64,000 nucleotides of DNA from Trochalopteron elliotii (lineage: Eukaryota > Chordata > Aves > Passeriformes > Leiothrichidae): NCBI GenBank assembly GCA_024734555.1, contig JANPWX010000080.1, forward strand, positions 5,106,164 through 5,170,163, in the 5' to 3' direction. Of the stretch, positions 27,360-40,620 are shown in pieces. The notes under the pieces were generated by a model that worked only from the letters and a program-made list of their open reading frames with translations, ran no database searches and was not told where the DNA came from. How positions within the stretch are numbered: the stretch's first letter is position 1; each line of letters opens with the position of its first letter. The position numbers were made by a program, and so were the translations under genes.

Positions 27360-27790
27360 ATCTCTGCTCCTCCACTGAAATGCCCTGAACCCTGAAACTG
27401 GCTGCTATGACATTTTTGAACAAAGCCACACTCTGCAGGTTTCAGGCCCAGTTCCTCTGCTTCTCTGCATGGGAGTAGTTTACATGTCCTGTTCCCTGAG
27501 CAGGCACTGCTCTTCGAGGACAGGTGACACCATTGTTCACCTCCCCAGAGGACTCCTTTTCCCTGACTCCTCAGGGTGTGTTTGGGTGAGGTCAGTGATG
27601 GGCTTTTGGGGGTGTGGCCATTCCAAATTTCACTTGCTGCAGTTGTTCTGGCCATGAAAGTTTGGCTGGAGCCTTCTTCACCTCACCCACCCCCAGGTGC
27701 CACAGCTCCACCACGTGTTTGGGCTTTGCTCCTGGTGATGCTGCCCGCCCACACTCCCCCAGCCTCAGTGCACCTGCACTGTAACAGGTC
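27360..27790. other. GC-rich islet, unassigned
   Basis: A relatively GC-rich stretch with CCACCC, CCTCCC and TGGGG-type words. Open frames on both strands (27341-27655 minus, 27576-27803 plus) cross it and none is recognised. It could be a decayed repeat, a non-coding exon or a local composition feature. Confidence 0.4.
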
Positions 27791-30700
27791 ACTCCTTATT
27801 TAATATGTCCAAACTTGAGTGTTCAGACCTTAGAAGGAGGACTCTGTTGCAGGGTAAATTTATGCTGTTGTTAACCAGCAGGATTAATAGCAGCAAGTTA
27901 TCTCTCCACGAGCTGTCAGATATATTTATGCTGGAACCTCTTTCCCAGTTGTGTTTGGTTTTTTTCTATAGAAAAATATAAAAAGTAAAGTTGAAAAATT
28001 CATAAATAAATTAATCTCCTTGCCAAGTACCAGGAGAAAGTAGGGGTAGGTCAAATTTTGTTGGAAAACACTGATTTGGTGGCAATGAATTTTTCCTTGG
28101 CTCCATTTCAATTTTTCTGAATTGTTTGGGTCAAGAAGAGATTGACGGAAATTTAAATAAGAACTGAAATAGAAGTGCTTTGCTCTGATTCAATATCTTG
28201 ATATCCCAGTATTCCAAATTGAAAGGATTTTTCTACTTGAAGGTCTTTTTTCTTTACCATTTTAATTTTTAAACTGCTATCTTATGTTTTCAGGTACTTC
28301 ATGATTTCTTATTCTGACTCAGGTGGTTTGGAGCTGTTTCAGACTTTTTGGAATTGCTGGAAAATCAGAAAAAGTTCATGTGGTTCTACACAGAGTAGAA
28401 ATATAAGGCTATTGCATTATTTTTTTTTATTTCCTCTTTTTCATATTCTATTCTTTAAAGACTAAATATTTGAGCCACAATGTGAGACAAGGTGTGCAAT
28501 GTGAAGTGCAAGAACTATCTATTAAATACTATTGCAGTAATAAAACACAAGCCATATAGCAGTCTTACCGATGAAAAAGCATGATTCCATGTGTCATGTT
28601 GTATACATGGGCATTGTTATTTTGGATCATAGGATCATGAAGCCTTTTATATTTTTTAAAATTTGGGGCCAGAATGGAAGATTAACAAAATCATTCCAGT
28701 TCAGCTTTAATTTATACTGTAATTTTTAATGGCATTTCATTGTAGGGTTTTATCCTTGGCTAGGTAAAGAATTTACAGACTCTCAATTAATTACAATAAT
28801 TTTGAAAAGTTATGATGTATGTTCTGATAAATGCTGATCCAGGATTTGAGGAAAATATAATTCACATTGAAGAAATAAGGCAGAGGATTCATAGGGTTAC
28901 AGTGAACATCTGTAGAGTGACTTACTGGATATATAATTTTGAAACTAACCTACTTGAGTTATAATGAGAAAGCAGCTGTGGGGGAAGTTGTCACGTTAAG
29001 CATTAAGCCTGAGCATACTGATAAGCAGAGGGGCCCTTCTCACACACATACACCCGTACACTCTGTCATACTTATCTAAATGGGAGCACATCTCAGTGCA
29101 GGATTCATAAATTTGTTAGCTTCTTAGAGCAGAAATTTGGGGAAAATGGTGATGAAATTAAAACAGCAACTAGCTGGACTTCATTTTTTTTCTCTTATTC
29201 TTTCTCTGATTTCCTGGTATTTTACAGCCTGTGTTTGTTACAACTTATTGTAATTTCTTTCATGGGACAACGGCAAACCTCTACGTGTCCCTGGTCCTCA
29301 GTGACTGTCAGCCTCACTCCTGGTGCTGTACAGCTCTGCAGCCTGGGCAGTTCAGCTGTGCCAGCAGAGCCAGAGCCCATGGACAGGAGATTGCTGCTCA
29401 CCTTGTGAGTCACACTCTGCTGCGTGCCTTTCATAGGAAATCTACTGAAGTGCAAAAATACACAGTGTTTTATACCTGCATCTCTAAGGAAGCTGAACCA
29501 CCCTATAGCTATTAATAAAACTGTTGGGAGTCAAGTATATCAGAGTGTGTATCTCTGGCTCTTTTAGAAATTGACAGATTTAATCAATTAAACTCCAGTG
29601 TTCTATTCATAGCTCAGGTTTTTTATGGTACAAAGATTTGCATTCCAATTAGTGCTTGCAAAAAAGTTTTCATGTTAACCTGATCAGTAGTATTTCCCCC
29701 TCCTTGGTGTCTATCTTATTCCATTGAGACTGCAGCAGTGTGTCAGGAAGAGCATCTCTGTTACCTTCTGATTGAACAAAACTCTCTTAGGGTTCCTTTG
29801 AAATCTTGAGGGCTTGTCACTTGAGGCATTATTTTTTTTAGCATGAACAAATCTTGTCAGCCTAAGCTGAGAAATCAGCTGTATTTTATCAGCACTTTAG
29901 GATGAAATATCATGTTCAGTATTCAGCACTGGGTGCTGTGTGTGAGACAAAACTAGAGGTTACACTATGCTTTAGGAAGACCACCTCTGGTGACAGGGGG
30001 ATCAGTTTATTACTGTCTCCAAAACACCTTTACAAAAAAAAAAAAAAATTCAGATACTTTTGCTAGTGTGCTGTATAAAGTGCTTAATATCTTTCAACAC
30101 TTGCTTATTTATGTAGGCATATTATGTTAAATTAACTGCAGCTTCTTTGACTTAAAGTGCCTTGAATCCACACACAACTTTTTAAAGAGAATTAATTGGC
30201 ATCATAGGTCTTTTGTAATTAATCCTCTTTAAGGCTGAGGTAATGCTGCTTTGCAGCAGGTCTATCACTTACCCAATTACTCACTGATTGCTGTGCACTC
30301 TAGTCTTCCATCTGGACATCTGTAGAGCTCTGGGACTCAAATAGCTGCATGCTCAGTCCCATCTGGAAGGGTGTCACAAAAGCAAATGTCTACAAGATGT
30401 TGTTGGAATAAATAAAACTGAGATGGTAATTCCTGCTCCTACTCCCTGTGCCAAGTCAAAGGAAAAATATTTTGTGGTAGTGACTGAAGACAAGATAAGA
30501 CCAAGCCTCAGGCAGTGCTCCCAATACCTTCCTGTTCTCTTGGAAAACAGAGAGCACTTTGGCAAGATGTTCTATCACTGCACACTTCCAGTGTGCTTAC
30601 CAACATGCTGAAAAGTTTCTCAAAAATTGTTGAACCCAAGAAAAGGTGACAAATTCCCACGATACCATAATGAGAGAAAAGCAACCTTTCTACATAAATG

Positions 30701-33700
30701 CTGAGATCTGACCAGGAGGGGACTTTTAACGGTGCTCATAAAACTACATGACCTTGCAGACAATGAGAGCTCTTCATGCACATCATTTCTGTACATGCGT
30801 TGTGAAATTTGTAAAAGTCAGGGCTGGTATTTCACTCCCAAGACTGAGCTGTGCATCAGTGCTATAGTGCAGACAGAGAGCACTGGATCTGAAATGCTGC
30901 ATTAATGGGCTAATGTTCTAAGTAGCACTTCTTAAGAAATCTTAATAATTTTAAAAAAATCTTTATACTGTGGGTGTAAGTGAGATGTGTGGAAGTGGGT
31001 GTCAAGAGGACAGCTCATGGCAAAACAGACAGTCTGTTTTAGCCTGTTCATTTCAAGACAGGTTTTATCTTGTGATTGTCCAGGTCTTCTTCCATTTCTG
31101 AGGCAGCCATTTCTCACCCAGGGGCAGCACTCTATGTTACAGATGTCCTTAATGTCTGTAGGGGACATTCATAAAATCCAGTACATTCCCCACTTGTTGC
31201 TGCTGCCTTTCAAGTTTTTGCTTCTTCAGCATTTTAGGCAAGAAGGGTATTAAATTAGAGGGAGAAAAAGGTTTTCATGTGGATATTCTGTACCTTCAAA
31301 TGAGCACCAAACAGCTTAGTGGGATCATCACCTTCTCTGGCATAAAATTCTTCAGCAGCACTTTTCATCCCAGGAATTCATCCTACCAGACATTGACAGC
31401 TTGCCAAGGAAAGCAGCAATGTTGCACTTTCTGAATGCATTTGCAGAGAGAGGTCTCCAAAGAAAAAACAAAACAAAACAAAACCAAAACTACCAAAACT
31501 GCCAAAAACACAACAAACCACACGCTGCTTTTTACTTCATCTGCCAGATTTCTTTCTTCTGAAGTCATAATGTTGCTCCTCCAAAGCTACATGGGCAAAT
31601 CCATGTGACTGCATGAGTGCCAATACAAGACATTATCCTGTTTATATTAAAGGCTGCTGTAAGTGAGCAGTGTGTCTTCCAGGCTGCTCTCATGGCAGTT
31701 TAGAAATGGAGCTGGCAAAACACAGCTGAGTTATGGGAGAAACATGGTGGCAGTTTAACACAGCCAGTCTCAGGCCTACTGCCAGTTGTAGGAGACGTCT
31801 CATAAAGCACGGTGAGAAAAATCACAAAGTTGACACGCAAAAGTTTGCACTGGGTTCCTTGCCAAAATTGCCAACTATGAAGTAAAAAAAAAAAAAACAG
31901 AATCTGTAAATGAAATAGTTAACATAGGAATTTCTGTAAATCAGCTCTAGGTAGTGGAGTGGAAGCCTGTTCTTCCATTTAACATAATCTAGCATCAACT
32001 TCTTTGCCTCATTCTAAAATTCCCATGTAGGCAAACCTAATGTGCTAAAAAATAACAACACAGCTTAAAGTTTAGAAGGCATTATTTTTATATAGAGTAG
32101 CTTAAGTCAGTTTGTTTTGGCCTTTAATATCTTGCATCAGAGGGAAAAAATAATAAAAAATTGATATTTCATCTAGTGTCTTGAGTACACAGATAAATAC
32201 ATATTTTAAAGAAATGCTTAAAACATTTTTTCTTGTAATACAGCCCAGTGTGAGAACCCTGAGAAAAGAATAAATTACAAGCATGTATAACAACCACGTC
32301 AGTTTAAAAACCATGCAAAAGCCAAGCATGAAGGGGAGAGTTAAAGTATTATATGTGCAAGAAGTAATTCTAAAGTTTGCATTATTTTAGGTTTAAGTCC
32401 CACCATTATAATTGTTTTTAGTGGTGTTTTTATATGCTGTTGAGTAATAGTTTGTCCACACCCTGGCTTTTATCGAAGGAACTGCTTGCACAGAGATTGT
32501 GCTGACAATAACCTCTAATACAGCAATGGTCACTTAATTAAACAATTTGGAAGCTTAATTTAGGTGACATTTAAAATTGAAATTTCAAGTATGTTATTCT
32601 ATCATGTTCTCTCTTGGTATTGTTCAGTAAAATACTGTATTCAAGGAAATCCATGAAATTACAATTCAAAGACAGTGATAAGAATGGATTATTTTTGTAC
32701 CATTTTTAGCTCTCATTACAATTTTTGTTGCAAGACTAAGTCTACAGATTGAGTATAAAGTATATCAAGCTTTAAATTCAATGATAAGTCATTGTTAGGA
32801 CAGCAAATTTTGTGATAACACAGGCAGTAGATTAATCCACTCTGATGACAGCCCTGCAAGTCTATGAGGAACAGAACACAGAGTAAGATTTATCCATTGC
32901 ATTGACAAGGACGGTGAGGGGAATGGGAAATGGAAGAAAATTAGTCCATTTGCATGACAGCCTAAGACTATAATCATATGGTTCCACTCAAATCCTACAG
33001 TAATGGAGCATAAAGAAAAAAGCATGAATAAGGCACATCATTTAAAGCTACATTGTACTCATCAACCTTTCCAGTGTCTGTAGAAAACATAATCAGGGAA
33101 GAAAAATTAATTTCAGCCTGCTAAATTGCACTGTAAATACAGAGGGGATGCAACAGTATTGTTCAAACAAACTTATTCATGTGGCTTTCATAAGTTTGGA
33201 TAAATTCAATCTGCTCTGTATTCACTAAGATGAGACTATCAGACTAAATCCCCAGCTTGCATAAAGCAGCATAGTTCCCTTGACTTCAGTGAACTCAAAA
33301 TCTCAAAATCTCCAAGGAAACCCTCTTCTTGATAGGGAGGCTTCAAAAATATTGAAATAAAAGATAATTCAAGATACCTAGGGGAGAATTTTTAAAAATG
33401 AAGATTGACAAACAATGTGAAATATAGAACAGCAAATGTATACGTTCACCTTCTGCATCCCTGTAGTTCTGTTAAACACACTGAGGTTTCTCACCAGCAT
33501 CCATCTGTGCACCCACACGTTTCTAGGATCATGGCTGTGGGGCTGTAGGGAAGGGCTTGGTGAGCTGAAATCCAGTATATCATCACTTGAATTAATTAAA
33601 AAGCAACTGTGATGAGTGTGAGGGTTATAACATATCTAGTATGTAATGCATATACTATAAATCTATAGTTGGTTTATTCTTTACGTAATTAAACTGCAAA

Positions 33701-34894
33701 CTAAGACATAGGCACCAAGTAAATATGATGTCATTATTGGAAAGTTCTTAAATGCTTTGTCTAAAGGTCAGAGTCAGAATTACATTAATTTAGTCATGAA
33801 CCTTTGCACTTTCTCATCTAAACAATGGAATCTCATTTTAATTTCCTTTCTTTTTCCACTTTAAATACAGGCATTTCTGTGAAGGAAGTTGCATATGACT
33901 ATCTGCACGTCTCCTTTCCTGCAGTCTTATGAAAAAAGCTGTATCATATGGTATAATCAGCACTGACTGGGCTACATACATACAGCAGCAGTGTGTTTGG
34001 AAAATATTTTAAATATTTAATCTGAAAACATCTGATTTAGTAAGTGAAGATTTTAGTGTACTAGTGAAAGCAGTTCATGAACAGGCTTACTGTATTCCAG
34101 TTCTCTTAAAGAGCAAGTCCTATAGCTATGCATGAGCAAAATTTCCACTAAATGTAGCTTGCAGGCAGGAGTTTATTCAGGAAATGCCTGCCACACCTGG
34201 GTGTTCACATAGAGAACTACATATGACTGAGGCAGGCACATATTTCTTGCTGCTTTTTAAGTACTACAAACCATTCCATCCTGTTTTTGTCATCGTACTA
34301 ATGCATGGAGCAGATCTTAAAGCAATTCAGGCTAATCACCCAAAAGGCCAAATGGTCCACTATGAGTGTGTGTTTGTTTGTGTGTGTTTGTGACATTGTG
34401 TTCACAGGGAGCTGAATGTGGAGCATAGATTTGAATTTACTGAAGCAGCTGAAGGGGTTCTTTTCCTTACATGCACACTTAACACAGTATAGATACCATT
34501 TAAAAAAATAAGGAATAAAGTATGGGGGCAATCAAATTAAACTGCTCACCAGCTACCTCCATTCAACCTCTTCTTGGCATTTGGAAGACAAATCAATGTA
34601 ATCACTTGGCTACAACAATGTTTCTCATGCATTGTGTCACAGTATTGCAGATTGCCTGCCTCATGCACAAGCCTTGCCTCTCTTTCTCTCTTCTCAGCAT
34701 CTACATGGATCCCAAAGATAACCTTGATCTAGGTTAGCGCTTCTGTGCAACTCATAACAGAATTTCTAACAGACTGGATGAGTTCTTAACTGCTATTATA
34801 AAAATAGCTCATTCTTTTATGGTCTTCATTTATGACACATCTCATTATGCTGTTTCAGAAATGCACAGGGTAATGTTTAAAAAGGAGCTGTGCT

Positions 34895-35230
34895 TGGTGT
34901 AAGCAGTGCAACCTCTGCTGTACGGCTGAGAGAGGCTCTTGTTTCTTGTCACCTGGCGAAGGTGGCCAGGAGCCACGGGGTGCAGGGAGCTGCCCAAAGC
35001 TTTGCCAGGGTGTGCAGCTGCAGGGCAGAGCACAGCCCATGGCCAGCAGCTGCCAATGGCTCAGCTGAGCATGGCCAGGCAGGACCAATGCTGGCACAGG
35101 GTCCACCATGCCCTACCAGACGGGACTGGACCAGAGTGCCAGGATGCATGGAATAGCCAATCCACAAGCCAAGCTGGCTGGAAATATGATCAGGAGCCCA
35201 TGCAGATAGCAACAGAAGGCTGTAGGTCTT
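34895..35230. other. GC-rich islet, unassigned
   Basis: About 330 bases rich in CAGC, TGGCC and CCATG words inside AT-rich DNA. Four or more overlapping open frames cross it on both strands, which is expected where stop codons are rarer because of GC content. No domain is recognised. Confidence 0.4.
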
Positions 35231-35614
35231 TTCTTGGTGTTGGGTGAACGCCAGTGCAGATGTTGAATGGGACGTGTCAGAAATGCAGTTCTCTCTTCAC
35301 TTGTCTTATGTGTCAGATAGTCTCTGCATGAGAAAGGAATGAGTCTTTCAAATATACTCTTAGCTTCTGGGATTCTGTCCCCTTTTCTAGAGATATCTCC
35401 TGTACTCCTGAAATGTGAATTTTGTCTAGAAACATGCAGGTGGAAATTTTTGGAGAGATTATTTATACATGGGAAGAAAATGTGATTCCTCTGCATGCAT
35501 TTACACCAGTAAATCTTTAGCACTCAGTTGTTTGCAGAAAGTGAACAAGGGCTAGTCACGAATGCTGTGAAAATGGAATTTGCTTTTAACTTCAAATGAA
35601 TATTCATGAATAAT

Positions 35615-35970
35615 TTCCTCCACTATTTGCTCACCACTCATATTTAATGATATGGGAAATGGAATGAATAACAAGGTGCTGAAATTTGCTGACAATACAC
35701 AATTATTTAAGTTAATATAAACCAAGAAGCAAAGTAAGGAATTTCAGGAGGAGCTAATAAAACCTGAGTGACTGACTAACAAGATACCAGATGAAGTTCA
35801 CTGCAGACAGGTACAAGATAATGAACACTGTAGGAAATCATTTAAACTACTTGTGTGTATTGATGGGGTGTGAATTAGCTCTAACCTCTGGGTTAGGATG
35901 GATGCACTATCCAGCAGCAGAGAGGAAGGAAAATGCAGTAAGCCAGGGGGGAGGGTAAATCCTTAGCAGA
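35615..35970 (+). mobile_element. CR1-type LINE, reverse-transcriptase fragment
   Basis: In the plus frame from about 35652, the translation reads FNDMGNGMNNKVLKFADNT and then QLFKLI. This matches the CR1 RT segment ending in the F-A-D-D catalytic box, with the second Asp changed to Asn here. Further downstream, words equivalent to the CR1 sequence after the box are still visible, but with stop codons and frame breaks. The copy is sense on the plus strand, truncated at both ends and non-functional. The right boundary is approximate. Confidence 0.8.
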
Positions 35971-38900
35971 AATATCTCTTCAGTCCTACTCCAACCATGA
36001 GCAGGGCTAATGTAAGATAGAAAGAGTGATCCCTAGACCAGTAACAAGGAGTCCAAGCTGGGAAACAATAATCACTAGATTTATTTATTTATAATTAATT
36101 TCTCTTTAGGGGGATAAAATTGCATCAATTTTAGCTAAAAGGCAACTCTGAAAGGACAGAGTCAATTCCAGATGAAATGGGAGGTACATGCGAGAAGGGG
36201 TCTGAAGGATGTAAGTTAAATTTGCATGTTTGCTTTCAAAGTCAAGAGAGCATCAAAAGCACCAGCAGCATACAAAATATGCAACTCTGTGAGGGGCATA
36301 TTTTGAGTTTCTTCTAGACAGGCCACAATCTCATGTCTAGCATGAGAGAACAGACAGAAAGTTTTAGCAATGAGTTTATAGGCTTATATACGAATGCTAA
36401 CCATTTCAGCATACTTCAGGTTTAATTTTAAACTGCTACAACAGAACTTTCCAGCACTCAGCCATTAGTGCCCCTACACCAGAGAAATATGACCCTGTAG
36501 TATGAGTGAGGGAGAATATGCCTCTAAGTCACCAGCACAAACAAAAAAGTCCGAACTTTTCCGTAGCTGCTACAAACTCTCTACTTTGGGCTCCAGAGAA
36601 AGCCCCTTCTGGAGTCAGTCCACATGAAGAACATGCTTCACTTAGTGACTGGTGTGATAGAAAAGCAATTGGATAATAGCAGGGCTGCCTGAGGACTTGT
36701 CCCTCCTGCCCATGCTCTCTCTCAAAGCATTATCCGCGCTGTCATTGAATGGAGAAGCTTCACTTACAATCTGTGTGCTACAGCCAACTTTTCTCCAAGC
36801 AAATTCTCATGCTCCTGAAACCTTCAAAAAAGGAGATGATATCACAGAGAAGGAATATTACAGAATAATTGTTTTATTGGCCCATGCGCCACAAAGTACT
36901 TTCTGCCTGGGAAGGGATAATGCAAGAAGTCAGTGATTATATGATTGCTGTTTGTAATGCAGATGTTTGGGTTTGACTTAAAGCACTCTTGGCAGTTCAT
37001 ACGATGAACTTGCAGTTCTAAATGATCATTCATTATTTTCCTTTTCTGAGTATTATTTTGTTTCCTGTCATGTTCCTCAAGTATTTTTCTTCTGAAAGAG
37101 TTCTCAGATAGGAAATGAACAAATTCTTGAGGAGTCACTGGGAGAAAGGATGAAGAGGAAAGGTGGTAAGGAAGGAAAGGGGGCAGGGGGAAGAGGGCTC
37201 TGGCCTTGGCAGAATTATGAGAAGTGAGGCAGAGCATGACAGCAACAGAGTGCCAGAACTTTTATGAACTGTTATCCAGGACATCTGTAATTGTGAGGGA
37301 CTGAGAGGATGGAAAAGAGAACCTTCTTTGCCAGTATTGTGTATATCTCATTCTGACCAGAGTTCTGACCATTCCTGTGGCCACATCCAGCTGGTTACAC
37401 CCCCTCCTCTGCTCCCTTTGACCTGCATTTCTGCAAGATACAACCCCATGGCACATCAAGGTTACAGGAAATGCAGGACCAAATTCTGCTATCCTTGCTT
37501 GGGATCAAGTCATTCTTCAATTAATTCAAGTCATTCTTCAGTTAATTGATAAGATCCCAAACCTATGTCATAATTTAACCAGTTTTCAGAGTGTTACCTG
37601 AGGACAAAAAATTCAAGATGGCTTTTGTTGGACATTGTTCTGCTGGGAGATTGACAGTTGCATTGGTAGGGTAAACCCTGGACAGATCAGAACAGGGACT
37701 GCCAGTCTAGGACTCTGTGGTAGGCAAACAAGAAGTGTCAGAACTGTTCTTCCATGTGAAAAACATAAAGGTGTAATTGTGGGCCTGTAGGACTCAGTCT
37801 GGTCATCTGGTGATTCAGATGTTATCCCTGCACTGTAAGAGCCCTTCGCTTCTGATGCTCTGGTATAAAATGAGTGTATTAAAAGAAACTGGTAGTCTGG
37901 CATTTCATTGGTGTAATTATTCATGGAGTTCACTCTATTTCTCCTGCAGAGATGTGACTATTGTTACAATTTCACTGTAGCATGACCAGGAGAACACAAA
38001 CAGACATGGAAACTGAATTACTTTATCCCTTTTAGCTGTGGGAAACTTTATACTCAATCTGTACATCTTTGCTGTATTATAGCAGATGCAGAAACAGAGC
38101 CCAATTTCAGGGCAGTTAATCTGGCTTTCAGAAACATTGCATTCACTTTAAATTCCCTTATTTCATGACTTCATCCGAGGTGAAACAAAGAGAAGAAAGG
38201 AACTGGCTCTGAGCACTGAAATGTGCCATTTCCTTCAGATGGACATAGCTACGCAGATTTAGGAGGATGTGTGCATGCATATGTTTATGTGAGTTTGTGT
38301 GTTTATTGCTTCAGAATTGCCTAGAGTTACATCATCCCAAGAGATCTATTCAGCCCTGTATGCTCAGATGGAATATGATGTTTGCACATAAAAATGATAA
38401 GGATTTGTAAAGCACTCAGACAGGAAAGTGAGGTGAGACAGTTATAAAACAGATGCTGACACTACTTTTGAGCTACAGCCCTCTGAGATAGGCTGCCCTA
38501 TGATTGAGTGGCCTGTATTTGAAAAATACTTTCCATGGATTTTTTTTATTTGAGAATAATTTTAACCAATAATGGAAATTCATTATTTTGATCTGACATT
38601 TACGTACATTTTCAATTGTATCCAGATTTCAGTGACTAGAAGAAAAAACTCTATAATTGTCTTAGTGACAAGGATAAATGAAACATTTCTGAAGTATTAT
38701 GAAGACCATCTAAATTTTTGAAGTGATAGGACTTGATTTGAAACCAATAAATTAATTTGATATAAAAAAGCCACAGCAAGTATCAGAGAAAAAGTTTTAT
38801 CCAAAGCATTTGTCCATCCTCTGTCTGTTTTACGTCATATTTTCTTTTTGGCAGGAAACATGGTAACTCAACATTCATTTGTCAAAAGAAAACCAGCAAA

Positions 38901-39954
38901 GGCTGGAAGGAAAGATCACAGTCATAATTATCATAATTTTATTATTGGCATTAAAAATTTATTATCCCAATTCAGTAACTGATACATGCATGTACTTATG
39001 TGACAGAGACAAGTGTGTATGTTGCATGCACATGCCTTTGGCTGCCCTGCACACACAGGGTGGATTATACAGGAGCACACTGTGATGGGTTAGGTACTGG
39101 CATTTGAATGTGCTGAAAATACACAGAACTCAACACCAAGGAGGTTGAAGATTTACAAACCCTATCCGGGGCATTCAGAATCTCTCAATCTGATACACCC
39201 TCTCACCATCTGCTTTGAGGATGACCTGTTATTATCTGAAAGTGGGGTCTGCAACCCATGGCAAACTGCAAATGTGGTGAGATTCTTTCTTATATATTCA
39301 GTAGTAGTTCAGATTTGATCACACCAAACAATATCTTTAATACAGTAGATCATGCTTCTGCTCGTTTAAAAAAACACACCTAATACTAGCTCTATTCAGT
39401 TTTTGCTCCTTTGTTGGCACTGTAGGCAGTTTCTGGAATGAAAGCAGTGCTCTGTATTTATCTATATTTATCTTTTGAAAGCTGTGTAAGATTGAGCTCT
39501 AGAAAGCCATCAGCTGTGCATGTTATTTTCACAGCATTGTCTGCACAATCAGCATCTCAATTACCTTTAAAACCACTATGAATAAATAGAGTTTTTCATG
39601 ATACAAAGCTTGGAAAATACCCAATAATTTATAAAAGCAGGCTGATGTCTTCCTATCAGTTCACCAACAAAAAAAATCAGCTTGAGAATTCTACAGTCAC
39701 ATGTAAGATGTTGTAATCACAGAGATCAGTAATCAGAAATGTGTGGTTTGAAGTCAAGCATGTTAACCTGTGTATATTCATTTACTTATGCCTTCCAAAC
39801 TCAGTCTTGCAAAGACAAATGAGCCCAATTATAAAATGAGCAACACAGTTAAGTATAGAACTGGGGCTTTGTTCTCCATGGATAAGAATGGAAAGACTGA
39901 CTTTTGAAAGATTTCCACAAACCATTTATTTTTAATGTTTCTTAATGATGGATT
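35971..39954. other. non-coding DNA
   Basis: No supported gene. The CR1 match at 35615 may run a little into this region. A tandem 21-mer with inverted flanks lies at 37499-37560. The open frames, including 36842-37237 minus (131 codons), show no family resemblance. Confidence 0.55.
37499..37560. repeat. tandem 21-mer between inverted 8-mers
   Basis: Two 21-base units at 37505-37525 and 37526-37546 differ at one base; each starts TCAAGTCATTCTTCA. They are bracketed by TTGGGATC (37499-37506) and its reverse complement GATCCCAA (37553-37560). The tandem copy is clear. The inverted bracket may be coincidental. Confidence 0.85.
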
Positions 39955-40100
39955 CTGCAGCACTGACATTCCACATCCTTGTACCCATTTTATTTAGCTT
40001 AGACATATTCTTCACTCTTTCAGGAATATGCATGCTTGTGCATGTCCCTCCTCCTTACCTAAAAAGACAGGCACTCATCAATACTTCAGTTTCATGACAC
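39955..40100. repeat. interspersed repeat of unrecognised family, copy A
   Basis: This stretch aligns by eye over its whole length with 41787-41930, both on the plus strand. Shared words include TGACATTCCACA, TTTTATTTA, CTTAGA and GACAGGCAC. Identity looks near 70 percent with small gaps. The family is not recognised. The shared orientation and 1.8 kb spacing allow either two insertions or an old segmental duplication. Confidence 0.7.
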
Positions 40101-40399
40101 CTCAATATTTTTTCTCAGCATTTTTTGAAATTTTTGACAGCACAAATTTGAAAATGTCTCCTTTTCACGTGTTCACTTGCGCATCTCCACTTGTTTAACT
40201 CCTGTCCCTGTATGCCAATAGATATTATCAGTAAATCCTCCTGGTTTAATCTCCAAAATGTCTCAGAAATCTCTTCTTTCCTCTTCATTCTCCCCATAAA
40301 ATCTTTGTCAAGTCCATCCTTCTCCACATCCATTTCTATTGCGACCTTGCTGTCTTCAGCCTCTAAATGACACTCACATTAGCCAGTTTTTAAAGGAGT

Positions 40400-40620
40400 G
40401 TAATGCAAAAGTAATCCACTGCTCCCAGTATTGAGATCTCATTAAGATATTCCTAAATCCCTCTTCTTCACTGTCTCCCTATTGCCTTCTAAATCTGATC
40501 GAAGCTCCTTTTATCACTGAGTTGCTCTTGACCTAGCCTACCTTCTCCTGTCCTTGCTCTGTTCTTCCTCATCTTTCTTCTTTATGTGCTCCCTGCTCCC
40601 CTATTGCCAGTCACAGTGTA
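40400..40620 (+). mobile_element. possible L2-like LINE fragment
   Basis: The words CTCCCTATTGCCTTCTAAAT, then GACCTAGCCTACCTTCTCC, then a pyrimidine-rich CTCATCTTTCTT tail occur in the order of the L2-type LINE coding end, where a CTCCCTATTGCC block is followed by an AACCTGGCCCC-like block and a CTACCT block. The comparison is from memory and the copy is strongly diverged. It could instead be unrelated pyrimidine-rich DNA. Confidence 0.4.

Larger units (their letters stand above)
23007..35614. other. non-coding DNA
   Basis: No supported gene. It includes GC-rich islets at about 27360-27790, 29280-29400 and 34895-35230, an AAAAC-type low-complexity patch at 31462-31492, and A runs near 30032 and 31887. 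The stretch 24000-24480 is pyrimidine-rich and vaguely LINE-like but could not be assigned. The longest open frame (35113-35523, minus strand, 136 codons) overlaps the last islet and has no known domain. Confidence 0.6.

Noticed and set aside
28625..28720. ATCATAGGATCATGAAG, similar to a CR1 3' terminal repeat
   Set aside because: The sequence after it does not follow the CR1 tail closely enough to call an element.
30592..30608. Small inverted repeat GCACACT / AGTGTGC
   Set aside because: Arms of 7 bases are expected often by chance in a window this size.
35113..35523. 136-codon minus-strand frame
   Set aside because: It overlaps a GC-rich islet where several frames are open on both strands; no domain recognised.
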